Shown piece by piece: positions 43,116-51,967 of a DNA stretch of 64,000 nt. The stretch is from contig NZ_BAABIA010000012.1 of assembly GCF_039542385.1 (NCBI RefSeq), positions 62,001 to 126,000 on the forward strand, in the 5' to 3' direction. Position 1 is the stretch's first letter, and each line of letters opens with the position of its first letter. The stretch comes from Prosthecobacter algae (GTDB lineage: Bacteria; Verrucomicrobiota; Verrucomicrobiia; Verrucomicrobiales; Verrucomicrobiaceae). The position numbers and the translations under genes are program-made. Below the pieces are notes generated by a model. That model was not told where the DNA came from. It searched no databases and saw only the letters and a list, made by a program, of their open reading frames with translations.

Positions 43116-43826
43116 TCAAAGGCATGACGAATGGCCGGGACTGGTCAGGACATCAGGACAGACTTTTTTCTTTTTTATTCTGCCCTTCCGAATCCCCAGG
43201 CGTGGCGGGGGAGATTCAAACAAGGAATCCACAAAATCTCGCGCCAGTTCGATGTTCTGGATCACCATCTCGGGGCTCTGGCGCGTCTTACCCACAAGCA
43301 TCGAGCCCTGCCATAGACTGTTGAGAAAATGCGCCACCTGTGCGGGCTCAAAAGCACGCCGCACCCGGTGGATCTTTTTTGCATCCGTCAGCATGCGCGT
43401 CACCCGATCCTCCCAGTCTTGCAGGTGCCCATCGCAGGCGACCCGCATCTCGGCATTCACCTGGGAAAGCTCCTGCGACATCATGCCCACCATGCACACG
43501 CACAGCTCATCAGGCCGTTGATTGAAACTGACCATGATGTCCAGCAGCCGATGCAGTTGCTCCAACGGGTCCACCCCAGGCTCAGACCAGGCGGGGGTGT
43601 ATAAATCCGTGCCCATTTGCGCAAACGCATCCAGGGCCGCACGGGCGATGGCTTCCTTGTTAGCAAAGTAATGAAAAAAGCTGCCCTTTGTCAGCCCTGC
43701 CTCCGCACAGATCTGGTCCACCGTCGTCGCGGCATAGCCCTGCTTCAGCATCAGACGCAGCGTCGCCCCCACCAGCCTTTGGCGGGTTTCAGCCGGATTG
43801 CGAACATGTTTAGGGGCATTAGCCAT
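43116..43826 (-). CDS. TetR/AcrR-family transcriptional regulator
   Basis: 236 residues. An N-terminal HTH (about 12-60: ETRQRLVGATLRLMLKQGYAATTVDQICAEAGLTKGSFFHYFANKEAI, read in parts) precedes a helical ligand-binding domain (DLYTPAWSEPGVDPLEQLHRLLDIM, AHFLNSLWQGSMLVGKT). The C-terminus has a basic stretch (RKGRIKKKKV). A perfect palindrome, ACATACTA TT TAGTATGT, begins one base upstream of its start codon (43827-43844), the expected site for autorepression. It is first in the minus-strand set with DGPF and the ECF42-type sigma factor. The inducer is unknown. Confidence 0.9.
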   Translation of the reverse strand: MANAPKHVRNPAETRQRLVGATLRLMLKQGYAATTVDQICAEAGLTKGSFFHYFANKEAIARAALDAFAQMGTDLYTPAWSEPGVDPLEQLHRLLDIMVSFNQRPDELCVCMVGMMSQELSQVNAEMRVACDGHLQDWEDRVTRMLTDAKKIHRVRRAFEPAQVAHFLNSLWQGSMLVGKTRQSPEMVIQNIELARDFVDSLFESPPPRLGIRKGRIKKKKVCPDVLTSPGHSSCL

Positions 43827-43845
43827 ACATACTATTTAGTATGTA
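43826..43845. promoter_or_regulatory. Palindromic operator of the TetR regulator
   Basis: Nine-base inverted arms (TACATACTA / TAGTATGTA) with central TT. It abuts the TetR start codon on the minus strand and lies about 157 bp upstream of the kdp operon start on the plus strand. Its size and symmetry are typical of TetR operators. Confidence 0.75.
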
Positions 43846-43910
43846 ACTGAAAGTGTCGCAAAAACACAAGAAAAATTTCCCCACCTTTCAGATCCCTGCC
43901 TCTGGCAGTG

Positions 43911-43947
43911 TTAACACCTTCTTAACACCTTTTTGCCTGCCCTTAAC
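43911..43947 (+). promoter_or_regulatory. Direct repeats upstream of kdp, candidate KdpE-binding site
   Basis: TTAACACCTT occurs at 43911-43920 and again at 43922-43931, an 11-bp period, and TTAAC recurs at 43943-43947, two more helical turns on. OmpR/PhoB-type regulators such as KdpE bind direct half-sites spaced 11 bp. The sequence resembles the TTTACACC half-site known from E. coli kdp. It lies 55-91 bp before the first kdp-linked start codon. Confidence 0.55.
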
Positions 43948-44001
43948 TACGCAGAACCGGAAACACGGGAATCCTATCCGTGAGCCGCAAGCTCTCCGCC
44001 C

Positions 44002-44085
44002 ATGATTGACCTCCTCTACCTCGGCCTCTCCGTCGCCTTCATCGTCCTCTGCGTTCTCTACGCTCGCGTCATCGAAACCCTCTGA
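44002..44085 (+). CDS. 27-residue single-helix membrane peptide preceding kdpF
   Basis: ATG at 44002 to TGA at 44083 encodes 27 residues, nearly all hydrophobic (IDLLYLGLSVAFIVLCVLYARV), ending in ETL. It starts 12 bp before the next ORF region and has the same length and topology as KdpF, but a different sequence. Peptides of this kind occur upstream of kdpF/kdpA in several phyla (recollection, not checked). A role as a second small subunit or regulator of the Kdp complex is inferred only from position. Confidence 0.7.
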   Translation: MIDLLYLGLSVAFIVLCVLYARVIETL

Positions 44086-44097
44086 TCACTGCCCGCC

Positions 44098-44181
44098 ATG
44101 GAAACCTTCCTCATCGCACTCATCGCCACGGCTCTGCTGGCCTACCTCCTGGTAGCCATGCTGCGCCCCGAAAAATTTTAA
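44098..44181 (+). CDS. kdpF: Potassium-transporting ATPase small subunit KdpF
   Basis: 27 residues: one hydrophobic helix followed by the KdpF signature LLVAMLRPEKF at the C-terminus. KdpF stabilises the KdpABC complex in the membrane. It begins 12 bp after the preceding peptide and ends 12 bp before kdpA. Confidence 0.88.
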   Translation: METFLIALIATALLAYLLVAMLRPEKF

Positions 44182-44193
44182 TCATCCACGACC

Positions 44194-45906
44194 ATGCATA
44201 CGAACGACTGGCTGCAACTTGCCCTATTCCTGGGCCTCCTCGCGCTCATCACCAAGCCCCTCGGCCTCTACCTCATGCAGGTGCTGGATGCCCAGGGCCG
44301 CACCTGGCTGGACCCCATCCTGAAACCCATCGAAAAACTGACCTATCGCCTCCTGGGCACCGATCCCCAGCGCGAGCAGAATTGGAAACAATACACGCTC
44401 TCCATGCTCGCCTTCAGCCTCATCGGGATCGTCTTCACCTACCTCATCCTGCGCTGCCAGCACCTGCTGCCGTGGAATCCCCAGGGCCTGCCTGCCCTAA
44501 GCCCGCACCTGGCCTTTAACACCGCTGTCAGCTTCACCACCAATACCAACTGGCAGAGCTATGGTGGCGAGGCCACCCTCTCCTACTTCAGCCAGATGGT
44601 GGGGCTGACGTTTCATAACTTCGTCTCGGCTGCCACCGGCATCGCCATCGCCGCCGCCCTCGTGCGTGGCATTGCACGCAGTTCAGGGAAGACGTTGGGC
44701 AACTTCTGGGCCGACCTCGTGCGTGTCACCTATTACCTACTGCTGCCCCTGTGCGGCGCCTTCGCCCTCTTCTTGGTTTCCCAAGGCATGATTCAGAACT
44801 TCGAATCCTACACCAAGGCCACCACGCTGGAAGGTACAGAACAAGTCATCGCTCAAGGCCCCATGGCCTCTCAGGTCGCCATCAAGATGCTGGGCACCAA
44901 TGGCGGCGGTTTTGTGAATGCGAACGCAGCGCACCCTTTTGAAAACCCCACCCCGCTTTCCAATCTCGTGCAGATGCTTGCCATCTTCGCCATCGGCAGT
45001 GGCCTAACGTATTATTTAGGGCGCATGGTGAAAAACCAAGCGCACGGCTGGGCTGTCTGGGCCGCGATGATGGTGCTGTTTACCAGCGGTGTGTTGGTTT
45101 GCGCCCATGCTGAGGCCCAGGGCAACCCCATCCACCAGCAGCTCGGTGTCGCCGCAACGGATGGGAACATGGAGGGCAAGGAGGTGCGCTTTGGCATCTT
45201 CAATTCCTCCCTCTTCGCCACCGTCACGACGGCCGCCTCCTGCGGCGCGGTGAATTCCATGCACGACTCCTTCACCGCCATCGGGGGTTTTGTGCCCCTA
45301 TTCATGATGGAGCTGGGCGAGGTGGTCATCGGCGGTGTCGGGGCCGGTCTTTACGGCATGCTTGTGTTTGTCATCCTGGCCGTCTTCATCGCTGGCCTCA
45401 TGGTGGGCCGCACGCCGGAATACCTCGGCAAAAAGATTCAGGCGAAGGAGGTCAAGCTGGCCATGCTCACCCTGCTCATCCTCACGCTCAGCATCCTCGG
45501 TTTCACCGCCTGGGCCAGCGTCAGCGCTTGGGGTCTGGCAGGTCTGAACAACGCAGGCCCGCATGGCTTTAGCGAGATGCTGTATGCCTACTCCTCCGCC
45601 ACAGCCAACAACGGCAGCGCCTTTGCCGGCCTGACGGCGAACACCCCCTGGTACAATACCACGTTAGGCGTCGCCATGCTCATCGGTCGGTTTCTCATGA
45701 TTGTGCCCATCATGGCTCTGGCTGGATCTTTGGTGCAGAAGCAGGCCGCACCGCCCACCGCCGGCACCTTCCCTGCCCATGGGGCCACCTTTACCCTGCT
45801 GCTCATCGGCACGGTCCTCCTCGTCGGCGCGCTGAATTTCCTCCCTGCCCTGGCCTTAGGTCCCGTCGTTGAGCACTTCCTCACGCTCCAGGGCCGCTTG
45901 TTCTAA
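44194..45906 (+). CDS. kdpA: Potassium-transporting ATPase potassium-binding subunit
   Basis: KdpA selects and conducts K+ in the high-affinity KdpFABC pump. 570 residues, ten helices. The four selectivity-filter regions are intact: [52 protein letters not shown] and [14 protein letters not shown]. Length is normal. First large gene of the kdp operon. Confidence 0.97.
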   Translation: MHTNDWLQLALFLGLLALITKPLGLYLMQVLDAQGRTWLDPILKPIEKLTYRLLGTDPQREQNWKQYTLSMLAFSLIGIVFTYLILRCQHLLPWNPQGLPALSPHLAFNTAVSFTTNTNWQSYGGEATLSYFSQMVGLTFHNFVSAATGIAIAAALVRGIARSSGKTLGNFWADLVRVTYYLLLPLCGAFALFLVSQGMIQNFESYTKATTLEGTEQVIAQGPMASQVAIKMLGTNGGGFVNANAAHPFENPTPLSNLVQMLAIFAIGSGLTYYLGRMVKNQAHGWAVWAAMMVLFTSGVLVCAHAEAQGNPIHQQLGVAATDGNMEGKEVRFGIFNSSLFATVTTAASCGAVNSMHDSFTAIGGFVPLFMMELGEVVIGGVGAGLYGMLVFVILAVFIAGLMVGRTPEYLGKKIQAKEVKLAMLTLLILTLSILGFTAWASVSAWGLAGLNNAGPHGFSEMLYAYSSATANNGSAFAGLTANTPWYNTTLGVAMLIGRFLMIVPIMALAGSLVQKQAAPPTAGTFPAHGATFTLLLIGTVLLVGALNFLPALALGPVVEHFLTLQGRLF

Positions 45907-45928
45907 TCAACCTTTCACCTCGACTCTT

Positions 45929-47938
45929 ATGTCACACACACCCAGTTCCCTTTTCGACGCCTCCATTGTCGTCCCCGCCCTCGGCGAGTCGTTCAAAAAA
46001 CTCGACCCGCGCCTGATGGTGAAAAACCCCGTCATGTTCGTGACGCTCGTCGGCGCACTGCTCACCACCTTCAGCATCTTTACGGCTGGGGAAGATCGTG
46101 CCTTCATCATCCAGCTCAGTGTCTGGCTGTGGTTCACCGTTTTGTTTGCCAACTTCGCTGAAGCCGTCGCTGAAGGCCGTGGCAAAGCTCAGGCGGACAG
46201 CCTGCGCCGTGCCCGCAAAGACACCATGGCCCGTCGCCTCATCGGCAACGATGAAAAACTGGTGCCCGCCGCCGCTCTGGAAAAAGGTGAACTCGTCGTC
46301 TGTGAAGCCGGCGATGTCATCCCTGCCGATGGAGAAGTGATACAGGGCATCGCCAGCGTGGATGAGGCCGCTATCACGGGTGAGTCCGCGCCCGTCATCC
46401 GCGAAAGCGGGGGTGATCGCAGCGCTGTCACAGGTGGCACACGGGTCATCAGCGACCGCATCGTCATCCGCATCACTTCGGAGAAAGGCCAGACATTCTT
46501 GGATCGCATGATCTCCATGGTGGAAGGCGCACAGCGTCAAAAAACGCCGAACGAAATCGCTCTCACCATCCTGCTTTCAGCCATGACGCTGATCTTCCTG
46601 CTGGTGTGCATCACGCTCATGCCCTTCGGGGTTTATGCCGGGGCAAATTTCTCCATCCCCGTGCTCATCGCCCTGCTGGTGTGTTTGATTCCCACCACCA
46701 TCGGCGGGTTGCTCAGCGCTATCGGCATCAGCGGGATTGATCGCCTCATCCGCCGCAATGTCATGGCCACCAGTGGGCGTGCGGTGGAGGCTGCGGGTGA
46801 CATTGACGTGCTGCTGCTGGACAAAACAGGCACCATCACCATCGGCAATCGCATGGCCTCAGACTTCCGCCCTGCCCCGGGCATCACCGAGCAGCAACTC
46901 GCCGATGCCGCCCAGCTCGCCTCCTTGGCCGATGAAACCCCCGAAGGCCGCAGCATCGTGGTGCTGGCGAAGGAGAAGTTTAACATTCGTGGTCGCGAAC
47001 TCGCCGCACCGCATGCCACCTTCATCCCCTTCACTGCCCAGACACGCATGAGCGGCGTGGACCTGGATGGACGCAGCATTCGCAAAGGTGCAGCCGATTC
47101 CATCAAAGCTTACATCATCAACCAAGGCGGCACTTATCCGGCTGAAGTGGCCAAGGCCGTGGAAGCAGCCTCCCGCGCTGGGCGCACGCCCCTCGTCGTT
47201 TCCGAAGGCAACCAGGTCCTCGGCATTGTCGAACTGAAGGACGTGGTCAAAGGCGGCATCAAAGAACGTTTCGCACAGCTCCGCAAAATGGGCATCCGCA
47301 CCGTCATGATCACCGGAGACAACCCCATGACCGCCGCCGCCATCGCCGCCGAGGCGGGGGTGGATGACTTCATGGCCCAGGCCACTCCAGAAGATAAACT
47401 GAAGCGCATCCGCGATGAGCAGGCCGCAGGCCATCTGGTGGCTATGACCGGGGACGGCACCAATGATGCCCCCGCCCTGGCCCAGGCCGATGTGGGCGTG
47501 GCCATGAATACAGGCACCCAGGCCGCCCGTGAAGCGGGCAACATGGTGGACCTGGACAGCAACCCCACGAAGCTCATCGAGATCGTCGAAATCGGCAAGC
47601 AACTGCTCATGACCCGTGGCAGCCTAACCACCTTTAGCATCTCCAATGATGTCGCGAAATACTTTGCCATCATCCCCGCCATGATCATGGCCACTTTCCC
47701 TGAAGTGGCCCCGCTGAATATCATGGGCCTCGTAAGCCCGCAAAGCGCCATCCTCAGCGCCGTCATCTTCAATGCCCTCATCATCGTGGCCCTCATCCCC
47801 CTAGCGCTGAAAGGCGTGCCTTATCGGGCCATGGGCGCGGTGGCTGTGCTGCGGCGGAACCTCCTCGTCTATGGCCTTGGCGGCCTCATCGTCCCCTTCA
47901 TCGGCATCAAGATCATTGACCTGATCATCAATCTCTAA
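45929..47938 (+). CDS. kdpB: Potassium-transporting ATPase ATP-binding subunit
   Basis: P-type ATPase subunit that energises KdpA. 669 residues from the ATG at 45929; the frame is open to 45869 inside kdpA, which is ignored. Motifs: [15 protein letters not shown] (actuator TGES), [11 protein letters not shown] with phospho-Asp about 297, [11 protein letters not shown] in the nucleotide domain, [20 protein letters not shown] and [21 protein letters not shown]. All conserved catalytic residues are present. Confidence 0.97.
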   Translation: MSHTPSSLFDASIVVPALGESFKKLDPRLMVKNPVMFVTLVGALLTTFSIFTAGEDRAFIIQLSVWLWFTVLFANFAEAVAEGRGKAQADSLRRARKDTMARRLIGNDEKLVPAAALEKGELVVCEAGDVIPADGEVIQGIASVDEAAITGESAPVIRESGGDRSAVTGGTRVISDRIVIRITSEKGQTFLDRMISMVEGAQRQKTPNEIALTILLSAMTLIFLLVCITLMPFGVYAGANFSIPVLIALLVCLIPTTIGGLLSAIGISGIDRLIRRNVMATSGRAVEAAGDIDVLLLDKTGTITIGNRMASDFRPAPGITEQQLADAAQLASLADETPEGRSIVVLAKEKFNIRGRELAAPHATFIPFTAQTRMSGVDLDGRSIRKGAADSIKAYIINQGGTYPAEVAKAVEAASRAGRTPLVVSEGNQVLGIVELKDVVKGGIKERFAQLRKMGIRTVMITGDNPMTAAAIAAEAGVDDFMAQATPEDKLKRIRDEQAAGHLVAMTGDGTNDAPALAQADVGVAMNTGTQAAREAGNMVDLDSNPTKLIEIVEIGKQLLMTRGSLTTFSISNDVAKYFAIIPAMIMATFPEVAPLNIMGLVSPQSAILSAVIFNALIIVALIPLALKGVPYRAMGAVAVLRRNLLVYGLGGLIVPFIGIKIIDLIINL

Positions 47939-47951
47939 TCACCCACCTCTT

Positions 47952-48536
47952 ATGAAACTGCTTCTCCAAGAAATCCGCCCCGCCATCGTCGCCACCTTTG
48001 TTCTGGCTGGCATCACCTGCGGTGTTTACCCCCTGCTCGTTACCACAGTGGCGCAGGCAGCGTTTAAAGATCAGGCCCAGGGCAGCCTCATCGTCGGGGC
48101 CGATGGCAAAGTACGCGGCTCCAGCCTGCTGGGGCAAAACTTCACCTCTGAGCGCTACTTCCACACACGTCCCAGCGCGGCGGGTAGCGGTTACGACGGT
48201 GCCAGCTCCAGCGGCAGCAACCTCGGGCCCACCTCTCAAAAACTGCGGGATCAGATCCAGGAACGTCTCACCGCCTACCGGACTCTGAATGGCCTAGCTG
48301 CCGATGCCGAAGTCCCTGCCGATGCCGTCACCGCCTCCGGCTCCGGTTTGGACCCACACATCAGCGTCAAAAACGCCACGATTCAGGCTGCCCGTGTGGC
48401 TAAGGCGAGAAACCTGCCCTTGCCAAAGGTCGAAAGCCTCATCACCGCCCACACCAGCACGCCCACGTTTGGGCTGCTAGGTGAGGCACGGGTGAATGTC
48501 GTCTCGCTCAATCTGGCACTCGACGCCGCCAAGTAA
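47952..48536 (+). CDS. kdpC: Potassium-transporting ATPase KdpC subunit
   Basis: 194 residues: an N-terminal membrane helix (IVATFVLAGITCGVYPLLVT) and a soluble domain with GSSLLGQNFTSERYFHTRPSA, SSSGSNLGPTSQ, VTASGSGLDPHIS and FGLLGEARVNVVSLNLALD. Together these are diagnostic for KdpC, the assembly/ATP-affinity subunit. It starts 13 bp after kdpB and is followed 18 bp later by kdpD. Confidence 0.97.
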   Translation: MKLLLQEIRPAIVATFVLAGITCGVYPLLVTTVAQAAFKDQAQGSLIVGADGKVRGSSLLGQNFTSERYFHTRPSAAGSGYDGASSSGSNLGPTSQKLRDQIQERLTAYRTLNGLAADAEVPADAVTASGSGLDPHISVKNATIQAARVAKARNLPLPKVESLITAHTSTPTFGLLGEARVNVVSLNLALDAAK

Positions 48537-48554
48537 CTCGTCTCAAGATACGCC

Positions 48555-51188
48555 ATGCACCCGGAATCTCCACACCCCAACCCCGATGCTCTGCTGGCGC
48601 AGATGCAGAAGGAGCACTCCCAGGCGCAGCCAGGGCGGCTGCATATCTTCCTGGGCATGTGCCCCGGGGTGGGAAAAACCTACGCCATGCTGCAGGCGGC
48701 CCGACAGAGGGCCAAAGAGGGAGTGGAGGTGCTTGTGGGCGTGGTGGAAACACATGGTCGCCATGAGACCTCCGCCTTGCTGGAGGGCCTGCATGTTTTA
48801 CCACGCAAGCTGTTAGACCATCGTGGCTACTCGTTGGAAGAATTCGATGTGGATGAGGTACTGCGCCTGCGCCCGCAGCTTGTGCTGGTGGATGAACTGG
48901 CCCACACCAATGCCCCCGGCTCACGCCATGCCAAACGTTACCAGGATGTGCTGGAGCTGATGGATGCCGGGCTGGATGTGTACACCACCCTGAACGTCCA
49001 GCACATCGAGAGCCAGGTGGACATCGTCCAGCAAATCAGCGGTGTGGCCATTCAGGAAAAAGTACCGGACTCGCTGCTGGATCGTGCGCATGAGATCCAG
49101 CTCATTGACCTCAGTGCCGAAAAGCTACTGGAGCGCATGGCGGAGGGCAAAGTGTACATGGGTGAAAGGGCCGAACACGCCGTCTCGAATTTCTTCAAAG
49201 AAGGCACCCTCACCGCCCTGCGCGAACTCGCCCTCCGTTTCACTGCCGAGCGCGTGGATCGTGACCTCGATGACATCCGCCGGACACGGCGCGTGACCAG
49301 CGCCTGGAAGACCAATGCGCGTCTCCTGGTCGGCATCGGTCCCAGCCCTTATGCGGAAAGTCTCATCCGCTGGACCCGCCGCGCGGCCGCAAGACTGGAC
49401 GGCAACTGGATCGTCGCTTGGGTGGAAAGATCCGCCCCGCTCACCCCTGCCGAACAAGAAGTGCTGACACGCGCTCTCGGGCTGGCACGTCGCCTAGGTG
49501 CCGAGGTGGTCACCCTCACCGGGGATGATGTGGCGGAGGCCCTACTGCAGTTCGCTAGCGAACGCAACGTCTCCCAGATCGTTGTGGGTAAGCCTGACAA
49601 ACGCACTTGGGGCGGCTCGCTGGCAGATCGCCTCATCGCCGAAAGTGGTGACATTGACGTCTGTGTGGTTCGCCCCGTAGCTGGGCGGCAGCTCACAGCC
49701 CCTGCCGCGCCACCTGCCAGCACGCCCATCTCCCAGGTGGGAGAGTATAGCTGGGCTGTGGCCCTCACCTTCGTGCTAACGAGCCTCTGCTGGGCTTTAC
49801 TTCCAGTTACTGGGTACACCTTTGTCGCCCTCGTTTTGTTGCTCGGCGTCATGGCCGCAGGCATGCGTTTTAGTCGAGGCCCGGTACTGGCCATGGCTTC
49901 TGTCAGTGCTCTCGCTTGGAACTACTTTTTCATCCCGCCTCAGTTCACCCTGCACATTGACCAGCCCGAGGACATGCTCATGTTTGGCATGTTCTTTCTC
50001 GTGGCGCTCAGCATGGGCCATCTCACCACACGCCTGCGCCAGCGTGAGGCCGCCGAGCGCCGCCGCCAGCGCCAGACCGCAGCCCTCCTGCGCGTCACCC
50101 AAAGCGCCGCCCTTGCAGCAGAGCCGGACAAAGGGTTGCATGAAGCTCTGCGAGTGATCACCGATCTCTTGCAGTCTGGAGTCTCCCTGGTCCTGCGTCA
50201 AAGTGACCATACCCTCAGCCCCACGGCACATCCCTCCAGCAGCTTTCAGCCTAACTCCAAGGAGTGGGGCGTGGTGGCCTGGAGCTTTGATCACAAACAA
50301 GTCGCCGGTCGTTTCACCGATACCCTGCCCGAGTCCGACGCCACCTGGTTTCCGCTGCAAACCGCCACCTCCACCATGGGCGTGCTGGGCATCCGCCTGG
50401 AGCGCGATGGCAGGCTGGATTTCACCACCCGGCAGACCATTGAGGCGCTGGCCCTGCAACTCGCACTGGTCTTGGAAAAGGAACATTTCATCCAGGCTGC
50501 CAGCCGGGCCGAGGTGCTGGAGCAATCTGAAAAGCTGCGCCAAACCCTGCTGGACAGCGTTTCCCACGAGCTCAAAACTCCCCTCGCTGTCATCAAAGCC
50601 AGCCTGGAAGGCCTAAGCGAACACCCGGCTGCCAGCAACCCCTACACCGGAGAAATCGCCACCGCCACCGAGCGTCTCCAGCGTGTGGTGGATCACCTCC
50701 TGCACATGACACGCATCGAGTCTGCCGTAATGCAGCCGCACCTCGATTGGTGCGACATACGCGATGTCATCCAGGCAGCCCGCTCTGCCGCAGGACCCGC
50801 TTTGACGGCCCATCCGCTGAGCGTCTTCATTCCAGATACCATGCCTCTGGTTAGGCTAGATCATAGCCTCATGGCGCAAGCTCTGGCCAATATCCTGCAC
50901 AACGCCACTGCCTACACACCGGCGGGCACCGCGATTGACATTCGTGTCACCGTGCAGGGAGATCGTCTGCATCTCACCGTTCGAGATCATGGCCCAGGCT
51001 TCGCAGGTGAAAGTGCGCTGCGGGTGTTTGAAAAATTTTATCGCTCCCCAGGCAGTCCCGCAGGAGGCACAGGCCTCGGTTTGGCCATTACCCGAGGTTT
51101 CGTGCGAGCCCAGGGCGGAGAGATCACCGCCCGCAACCACCCCGATGGCGGTGCCGAGGTGGCCATCGAAATGAAACGTGTTTTTTAA
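48555..51188 (+). CDS. kdpD: Sensor histidine kinase KdpD
   Basis: Senses K+ limitation or turgor and phosphorylates KdpE. 877 residues: the KdpD N-terminal domain with Walker A FLGMCPGVGKTYAML and LVDELAHTNAPGSRH (about 20-230), a Usp-like domain (about 250-385), four close-set membrane helices (about 400-500), GAF-like region (about 530-650), HisKA with DSVSHELKTPLAVI (His about 670) and HATPase with NILHNATAYTP, VRDHGPGF and GGTGLGLAI. All parts are in the normal order and intact. Confidence 0.96.
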   Translation: MHPESPHPNPDALLAQMQKEHSQAQPGRLHIFLGMCPGVGKTYAMLQAARQRAKEGVEVLVGVVETHGRHETSALLEGLHVLPRKLLDHRGYSLEEFDVDEVLRLRPQLVLVDELAHTNAPGSRHAKRYQDVLELMDAGLDVYTTLNVQHIESQVDIVQQISGVAIQEKVPDSLLDRAHEIQLIDLSAEKLLERMAEGKVYMGERAEHAVSNFFKEGTLTALRELALRFTAERVDRDLDDIRRTRRVTSAWKTNARLLVGIGPSPYAESLIRWTRRAAARLDGNWIVAWVERSAPLTPAEQEVLTRALGLARRLGAEVVTLTGDDVAEALLQFASERNVSQIVVGKPDKRTWGGSLADRLIAESGDIDVCVVRPVAGRQLTAPAAPPASTPISQVGEYSWAVALTFVLTSLCWALLPVTGYTFVALVLLLGVMAAGMRFSRGPVLAMASVSALAWNYFFIPPQFTLHIDQPEDMLMFGMFFLVALSMGHLTTRLRQREAAERRRQRQTAALLRVTQSAALAAEPDKGLHEALRVITDLLQSGVSLVLRQSDHTLSPTAHPSSSFQPNSKEWGVVAWSFDHKQVAGRFTDTLPESDATWFPLQTATSTMGVLGIRLERDGRLDFTTRQTIEALALQLALVLEKEHFIQAASRAEVLEQSEKLRQTLLDSVSHELKTPLAVIKASLEGLSEHPAASNPYTGEIATATERLQRVVDHLLHMTRIESAVMQPHLDWCDIRDVIQAARSAAGPALTAHPLSVFIPDTMPLVRLDHSLMAQALANILHNATAYTPAGTAIDIRVTVQGDRLHLTVRDHGPGFAGESALRVFEKFYRSPGSPAGGTGLGLAITRGFVRAQGGEITARNHPDGGAEVAIEMKRVF

Positions 51189-51256
51189 GCGGTTGTCTTT
51201 GCCAGAATCATCCCGCTCGCTGACGTGTGGTTCTTCCACCAAGTCACCGCCCCTGC

Positions 51257-51913
51257 ATGACCTGCCTGATCATAGATGATGAACCCCAGATCCGCCGCCT
51301 GTTGCGGCTGGCCCTGGAATCACGCGGCTACACCGTGCGCGAGGCGGAGGCCGGTCAGTTAGGCCTGCAAGAAGCGGCCTTTCATAAACCGAATGCCATC
51401 CTGCTGGATTTGGGCCTGCCAGACATGGACGGACTGGAAGTGCTGAAACGCCTGCGTGAATGGAGCGATGTCCCCGTGCTGATCCTCAGTGTGCGCGATC
51501 AAGAAAGCATCAAAGTCGCCGCTCTGGAAAATGGCGCAGATGACTACGTGACGAAACCCTTTGGCACCGCCGAGCTCATGGCCCGCCTCACCGCCATCAC
51601 CCGGCGGCAACGAAGCGTGGAGGTGGCCGAGGTCACTCTCGGCCCCTTGCATATCAGCCTGGTAGATCACGCCGTCACGCTCGCTGGGCAGGAGGTGAAG
51701 CTCACGCCAACCGAGTACGCCCTGCTGAAGGCCCTCGCCCGGCATCCAGGGAAAATCATCACCCAGCAGCAGCTCCTCAAAGCCGTGTGGCCTGGCATGA
51801 ACGTGGACCAAACTGCCGCTCTGCGCGTGCACGTGAACCACCTCCGCAGCAAAGTTGGCAGCAGTGTGGAGATCCGCAATGAGCCGGGCATCGGCTACCG
51901 TATCCTTGGTTAG
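51257..51913 (+). CDS. kdpE: Response regulator KdpE
   Basis: OmpR/PhoB-type activator of kdp. 218 residues from the ATG at 51257: receiver (CLIIDDEPQIRRLLR, Asp51 in ILLDLGLPDMDG, LSVRDQESIK, VTKPFG) and winged-helix DNA-binding domain (about 125-218: VKLTPTEYALLKALARHPGKIITQQQLLKAVW, RVHVNHLRSKV, GIGYRIL). The direct repeats at 43911-43947 are a plausible target. The stop codon lies in GGTTAGGC. Confidence 0.95.
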   Translation: MTCLIIDDEPQIRRLLRLALESRGYTVREAEAGQLGLQEAAFHKPNAILLDLGLPDMDGLEVLKRLREWSDVPVLILSVRDQESIKVAALENGADDYVTKPFGTAELMARLTAITRRQRSVEVAEVTLGPLHISLVDHAVTLAGQEVKLTPTEYALLKALARHPGKIITQQQLLKAVWPGMNVDQTAALRVHVNHLRSKVGSSVEIRNEPGIGYRILG

Positions 51914-51967
51914 GCATTCGAGGCGGCTTCCACCGCCCTCAGAAAACCCTTCTTTTCAGGAGAAAGC

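Noticed and set aside
51914..51967. Hairpin GGCGG-CTTCCA-CCGCC between kdpE and the sulfatase as a terminator
   Set aside because: Stem is only five bp and no T-run follows, so I do not list it as a feature.
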